From assembly GCA_030655595.1 (NCBI GenBank), contig JAUSNQ010000030.1, positions 1 to 21,703 on the forward strand: a stretch of 21,703 nt of DNA, in the 5' to 3' direction. The notes beneath the pieces are model-generated. The model ran no database searches. It had not been told where the DNA came from and worked only from the letters and a program-made list of their open reading frames with translations. This stretch comes from Paludibacter sp. Its GTDB lineage: Bacteria > Bacteroidota > Bacteroidia > Bacteroidales > Paludibacteraceae. The translations under genes and the position numbers were made by a program. Each line of letters starts with the position of its first letter. The stretch's first letter is position 1. This document shows, in pieces, positions 18,515 through 21,703 of the stretch.

Positions 18515-19789
18515 ATGCGAACGATATTCACCATACTCATCACATTTTTGGTTTTGACCCTATCGGTTGGTCAGACTGTTAAACAATTGGAAGAAGAGCG
18601 CAAAAATGCTTTGAAAAGGCTTGAAACAACGAGCAAGGTCCTGAGCGAAACAAAAAAAACACAGCAAACTTCGCTCAACAAATTGAATATTATCAATAGA
18701 AGCATCAATGAGCGAAAAACGCTCATTAGCAATATTGATAAAGAAATCGGCGCATTAGACCGCGAAATGGGGAAACTGAATGCCGAAACACAAAAACTGG
18801 AGCGGGAACTGGAAACCTACAAAGCTGAATATGCCAAAATGGTACAGGAAGCGTACATCAACAGAAGTGTTTACTCGAAAATTTTATTTATCCTATCAGC
18901 CGATTCGTTTGATCAATCTTTCCGTCGCCTTCGCTATATGCAGGAATATACTGCTTACAGGAAGGAGCAGATGAGAAAAATTGAGGAAACAAAACTTCAA
19001 ATTACCAAAAAAGCCAATGAATTGGCTCAACACAAAAATACGCAGGTTGTAATTAAAAATCAACAGCAAGCAGAGACTAAAAAATTAGCGGTAGATCAAA
19101 AAAAGGAGAATTCTTTGTACGCTGATTTGAAGAAAAAAGAAAAAACTTTGCAATCAGAACTTCAGAAACAACAACGCATTGCCAATGAGCTGAATAAGAA
19201 AATTGAAAATTTAATTGCTGAAGAAATCAGAAAGGCCGAAGAAAAACGGAGAGCGGAAGAAAGAGCGCGACAGAGCAAGGAACCTGGCGCTGCCAAAGAA
19301 CCGACGAAAAGTCCCGCGACAGCCAAACCGAGTGATGCCGGTTATGCCATGACCAAAGAAGAAACACTCATCTCAGGGAATTTCGCAGCCAATGCAGGTC
19401 GATTGCTTTGGCCGGTCGAGAAAGGTTTTATCAGCGGGAAATATGGCATACAACCACATCCTGCCCTTAAATATGTGACAACAAACAACAAGGGAATTTA
19501 CATTCAAACGCCGGCTAAAAGTAATGCCCGTGCGGTATTCGACGGGGTGGTAACGCAGCGTTTCTCCGTTCCGGGGAGCAATAACGGGGTGATTATTCAA
19601 CACGGTCAGTACAGAACGGTGTATGCGAACCTCACTCAAATATATGTGCGGGTTGGACAAAAAGTCACTGCCAAACAAAATATCGGTCAGATTTATACGG
19701 ATACCGATAGTGACAATAAAACTGAATTGTTTTTTCAGATTTGGAAAGATAGAGTAATTTTAAATCCTGAATCCTGGATTGCAAGATAA
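18515..19789 (+). CDS. EnvC-like murein hydrolase activator (degenerate LytM/M23)
   Basis: 424 residues, secreted: signal peptide MRTIFTILITFLVLTLSVGQ. Long coiled coils span about 22-115 and 140-255 (VKQLEEERKNALKRLETT; IRKAEEKRRAEERARQ). A Pro/Ala/Lys-rich hinge at about 255-285 and a C-terminal LytM domain (about 300-424) follow. The domain keeps the M23 frame (RLLWPVEKGFISGKYG, QHGQYRTVYANL, VGQKVTAKQNIGQI), but the zinc and catalytic residues are replaced. In HxxxD, His and Asp are Asn325 and Tyr329. The His of YxH is Asn372. HxH is Glu404-Leu-Phe406. It therefore cannot be a zinc peptidase; EnvC and NlpD with similar losses activate amidases at septation. A gene 6 nt downstream of DUF4292 and 33 nt before parE. 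Confidence 0.9.
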   Translation: MRTIFTILITFLVLTLSVGQTVKQLEEERKNALKRLETTSKVLSETKKTQQTSLNKLNIINRSINERKTLISNIDKEIGALDREMGKLNAETQKLERELETYKAEYAKMVQEAYINRSVYSKILFILSADSFDQSFRRLRYMQEYTAYRKEQMRKIEETKLQITKKANELAQHKNTQVVIKNQQQAETKKLAVDQKKENSLYADLKKKEKTLQSELQKQQRIANELNKKIENLIAEEIRKAEEKRRAEERARQSKEPGAAKEPTKSPATAKPSDAGYAMTKEETLISGNFAANAGRLLWPVEKGFISGKYGIQPHPALKYVTTNNKGIYIQTPAKSNARAVFDGVVTQRFSVPGSNNGVIIQHGQYRTVYANLTQIYVRVGQKVTAKQNIGQIYTDTDSDNKTELFFQIWKDRVILNPESWIAR

Positions 19790-19822
19790 CAAAAGATAAA
19801 CCATTAAATTCACTCAAGTGAT

Positions 19823-21679
19823 ATGGACATTAAAGACACAATAGAACAAGTTGATTACAGCGACAGCAATATTATTACACTCGAAGGACTCGAACATGTT
19901 CGTCGTCGCCCGGGCATGTACATCGGAAAATTGGGAGATGGTTCCCATGTAGATGATGGCATTTACGTCTTGCTGAAAGAAGTTCTGGATAATTGTGTGG
20001 ATGAATACCGCATGGGGGCAGGTAGACAAATAAACGTGACTGTAAACGACAGGTATGTGGAGGTCAGGGATTTTGGTCGTGGTATTCCATTGGGCAAGAT
20101 GATTGATGCTGTCTCCATCATGAATACCGGCGGTAAATACGACTCCAAAGCGTTTAAAAAATCGGTGGGATTAAATGGTGTGGGCACAAAGGCCGTGAAT
20201 GCCTTGTCGAGTAAATTTGTGGTGCAAAGTTTTCGGGAAGGATTGACCCGTCGCGCTGTATTTGAAAAAGGAATAATCACCTCCGATTCGGGCATCCTGG
20301 AAGATAAATCAACAGAACGAGGCACCTACGTCTATTTTGAACCCGATGATTCGATGTTTGATAATTACAAGTACATCGACGAGTTCATCGAAACCATGTT
20401 GCGCAATTATGCGTATCTGAATACCGGACTGACCCTGAAATTCAACGACAAAAAAATCAGCTCCAAAAATGGGTTGCTGGATTTGCTGAATGAAAATATT
20501 ACCGCGACGATGTTGTATCCGATTATCCATCTGAAAGGAGAAGATATCGAAATTGCTTTCACACACACAGATCAGTATGGTGAGGAATATTATTCATTTG
20601 TAAACGGACAACACACGACACACGGAGGGACACATCAAAGTGCTTTCAGAGAAGCAGTAGCAAGGACTATCAAGGAGTTTTATGCCAAAAACATGGAGTT
20701 GACCGACATTCGGAATGGTCTGGTTGCTGCAGTGGCCATCAGCGTAGAGGAACCCATTTTTGAATCTCAAACAAAAACCAAGTTGGGATCCAGGGATATT
20801 TCAAAAGATGGCATATCCATCAATAAATTCATTTCCGATTTCCTGAAAAAAGAATTAGATAATTATTTGCACCGCAACACCGAAACTTCCAACGTCATGC
20901 TTCAGAAGATTCAAGATTCTGAAAAAGAGCGTAAAGCTATTGCGGGAGTTACCAAACTGGCACGTGAGCGGGCGAAGAAGGTGAACTTACACAACAAGAA
21001 ACTCCGCGATTGCCGCGTGCATTACAACGATACGAAGGGGGATGTCGACAGTTCCAGTATTTTTATCACCGAGGGAGATTCGGCCAGTGGTTCCATCACA
21101 AAAAGTCGCGATGTAAACACGCAGGCTGTCTTTAGCTTGCGAGGCAAACCTTTAAATTGTTACGGACTGACCAAGAAAATCGTGTATGAAAACGAAGAGT
21201 TTAATTTGCTGCAAGCTGCTTTGAACATTGAGGACGGAATCGATGGCTTGCGTTATAACAAAGTGATTGTTGCCACGGATGCTGATGTGGATGGGATGCA
21301 CATTCGCCTGCTCTTAATCACGTTCTTTTTGCAGTTTTTCCCTGATTTGATTAAAAAAGGTCATGTGCATATTTTGCAAACTCCCCTGTTTAGGGTGAGA
21401 AATAAGAAAGAAACCATTTATTGTTATTCAGAAGAAGAACGGTTGAATGCCATGGCAAAATTAGGAGCTAATCCCGAAATTACACGATTCAAAGGCCTGG
21501 GAGAAATATCTCCGGATGAATTCCAATATTTTATTGGCAAAGACATCCGTTTGGATCAGGTTACGCTCAAAAAGGAAGATGCTGTAGGCGATCTGCTGTC
21601 GTTCTACATGGGTAAAAACACATCTGACCGTCAGAACTTTATTATTGATAATCTGGTTATAGAAGAAGATGTTGAATGA
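19823..21679 (+). CDS. parE: DNA topoisomerase IV subunit B
   Basis: ATPase/TOPRIM subunit of the decatenase that separates daughter chromosomes, acting with ParC. 618 residues. The GHKL domain shows [29 protein letters not shown] (catalytic Glu53, Asn57), [12 protein letters not shown] and [25 protein letters not shown] marks the transducer domain. The TOPRIM domain has [27 protein letters not shown] and [28 protein letters not shown] follows. The [23 protein letters not shown] form, and the presence of a separate canonical gyrB 9.7 kb upstream, indicate ParE. The stop is 10 nt before the probable coaD start. parC is not in the window; in relatives the A subunit may be located elsewhere. Confidence 0.95.
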   Translation: MDIKDTIEQVDYSDSNIITLEGLEHVRRRPGMYIGKLGDGSHVDDGIYVLLKEVLDNCVDEYRMGAGRQINVTVNDRYVEVRDFGRGIPLGKMIDAVSIMNTGGKYDSKAFKKSVGLNGVGTKAVNALSSKFVVQSFREGLTRRAVFEKGIITSDSGILEDKSTERGTYVYFEPDDSMFDNYKYIDEFIETMLRNYAYLNTGLTLKFNDKKISSKNGLLDLLNENITATMLYPIIHLKGEDIEIAFTHTDQYGEEYYSFVNGQHTTHGGTHQSAFREAVARTIKEFYAKNMELTDIRNGLVAAVAISVEEPIFESQTKTKLGSRDISKDGISINKFISDFLKKELDNYLHRNTETSNVMLQKIQDSEKERKAIAGVTKLARERAKKVNLHNKKLRDCRVHYNDTKGDVDSSSIFITEGDSASGSITKSRDVNTQAVFSLRGKPLNCYGLTKKIVYENEEFNLLQAALNIEDGIDGLRYNKVIVATDADVDGMHIRLLLITFFLQFFPDLIKKGHVHILQTPLFRVRNKKETIYCYSEEERLNAMAKLGANPEITRFKGLGEISPDEFQYFIGKDIRLDQVTLKKEDAVGDLLSFYMGKNTSDRQNFIIDNLVIEEDVE

Positions 21680-21689
21680 TGAACATTTC

Positions 21690-21703
21690 ATGCGTCAGGC
21701 CCT
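21690..21703 (+). CDS. coaD: Probable coaD start (phosphopantetheine adenylyltransferase), cut by window end
   Basis: ATG CGT CAG GCC CT gives M-R-Q-A-L, consistent with the CoaD N terminus (typically a basic start leading to FPGTFDPF). CoaD makes dephospho-CoA from phosphopantetheine. parE followed by coaD is a common order in Bacteroidales. Only four codons are visible, so this rests mostly on context. Another ATG overlapping the parE stop (21676) opens a different frame (MMNISCVRP), which resembles nothing I know. Confidence 0.4.

Overview
The window is a chromosomal stretch of a Bacteroidota bacterium, most likely order Bacteroidales or a close relative. The evidence is the gene families (DUF4296 and DUF4292 lipoproteins, MG2/TonB-plug protein, zinc-finger-less TraR/DksA), promoters of the Bacteroidota type (TTTG, then about 20 nt, then TAnnTTTG), few Shine-Dalgarno sequences, moderately low GC, and known gene orders (traR-lspA-DUF4296; dut-TPR-DUF4292-EnvC-like-parE-coaD). 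It looks like ordinary core genome: I see no insertion sequence, prophage, tRNA, rRNA or CRISPR array.

Layout. 1-4811 (+): the 3' part of recQ, then a large exported MG2/TonB-plug protein with no barrel. 4873-7984 (-): a DUF4296 lipoprotein, lspA, a TraR/DksA-like regulator and metF. A divergent promoter region follows, with an unusually structured gyrB leader. 8201-10159 (+): gyrB. 10318-13579 (+): three genes joined by 4-base ATGA overlaps. They are a GH16-fold protein whose catalytic acids are all replaced, a KdsA-KdsC fusion, and KdsD. Together the last two cover every step from ribulose 5-phosphate to free Kdo, the lipopolysaccharide inner-core sugar. A strong hairpin terminator separates this operon from the convergent pckA (13697-15292, -). 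Between pckA and dut lie a canonical pckA promoter and a perfect 22-bp palindrome. 15521-21703 (+): dut, a TPR lipoprotein, a DUF4292 lipoprotein, an EnvC-like degenerate LytM protein, parE and the first codons of a probable coaD, all tightly packed.

How the genes work together. The window combines envelope building (Kdo synthesis, lipoprotein signal peptidase, several lipoproteins, a probable amidase activator) with DNA topology and repair (RecQ, GyrB, ParE) and central metabolism (MetF, PckA, Dut). The most unusual items are the KdsA-KdsC fusion translationally coupled to an acid-less GH16-like protein, the mutually exclusive hairpins in the gyrB leader, the palindrome upstream of the pckA promoter, and a hairpin directly in front of lspA. 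No wholly new multi-gene defence or mobile system is visible.
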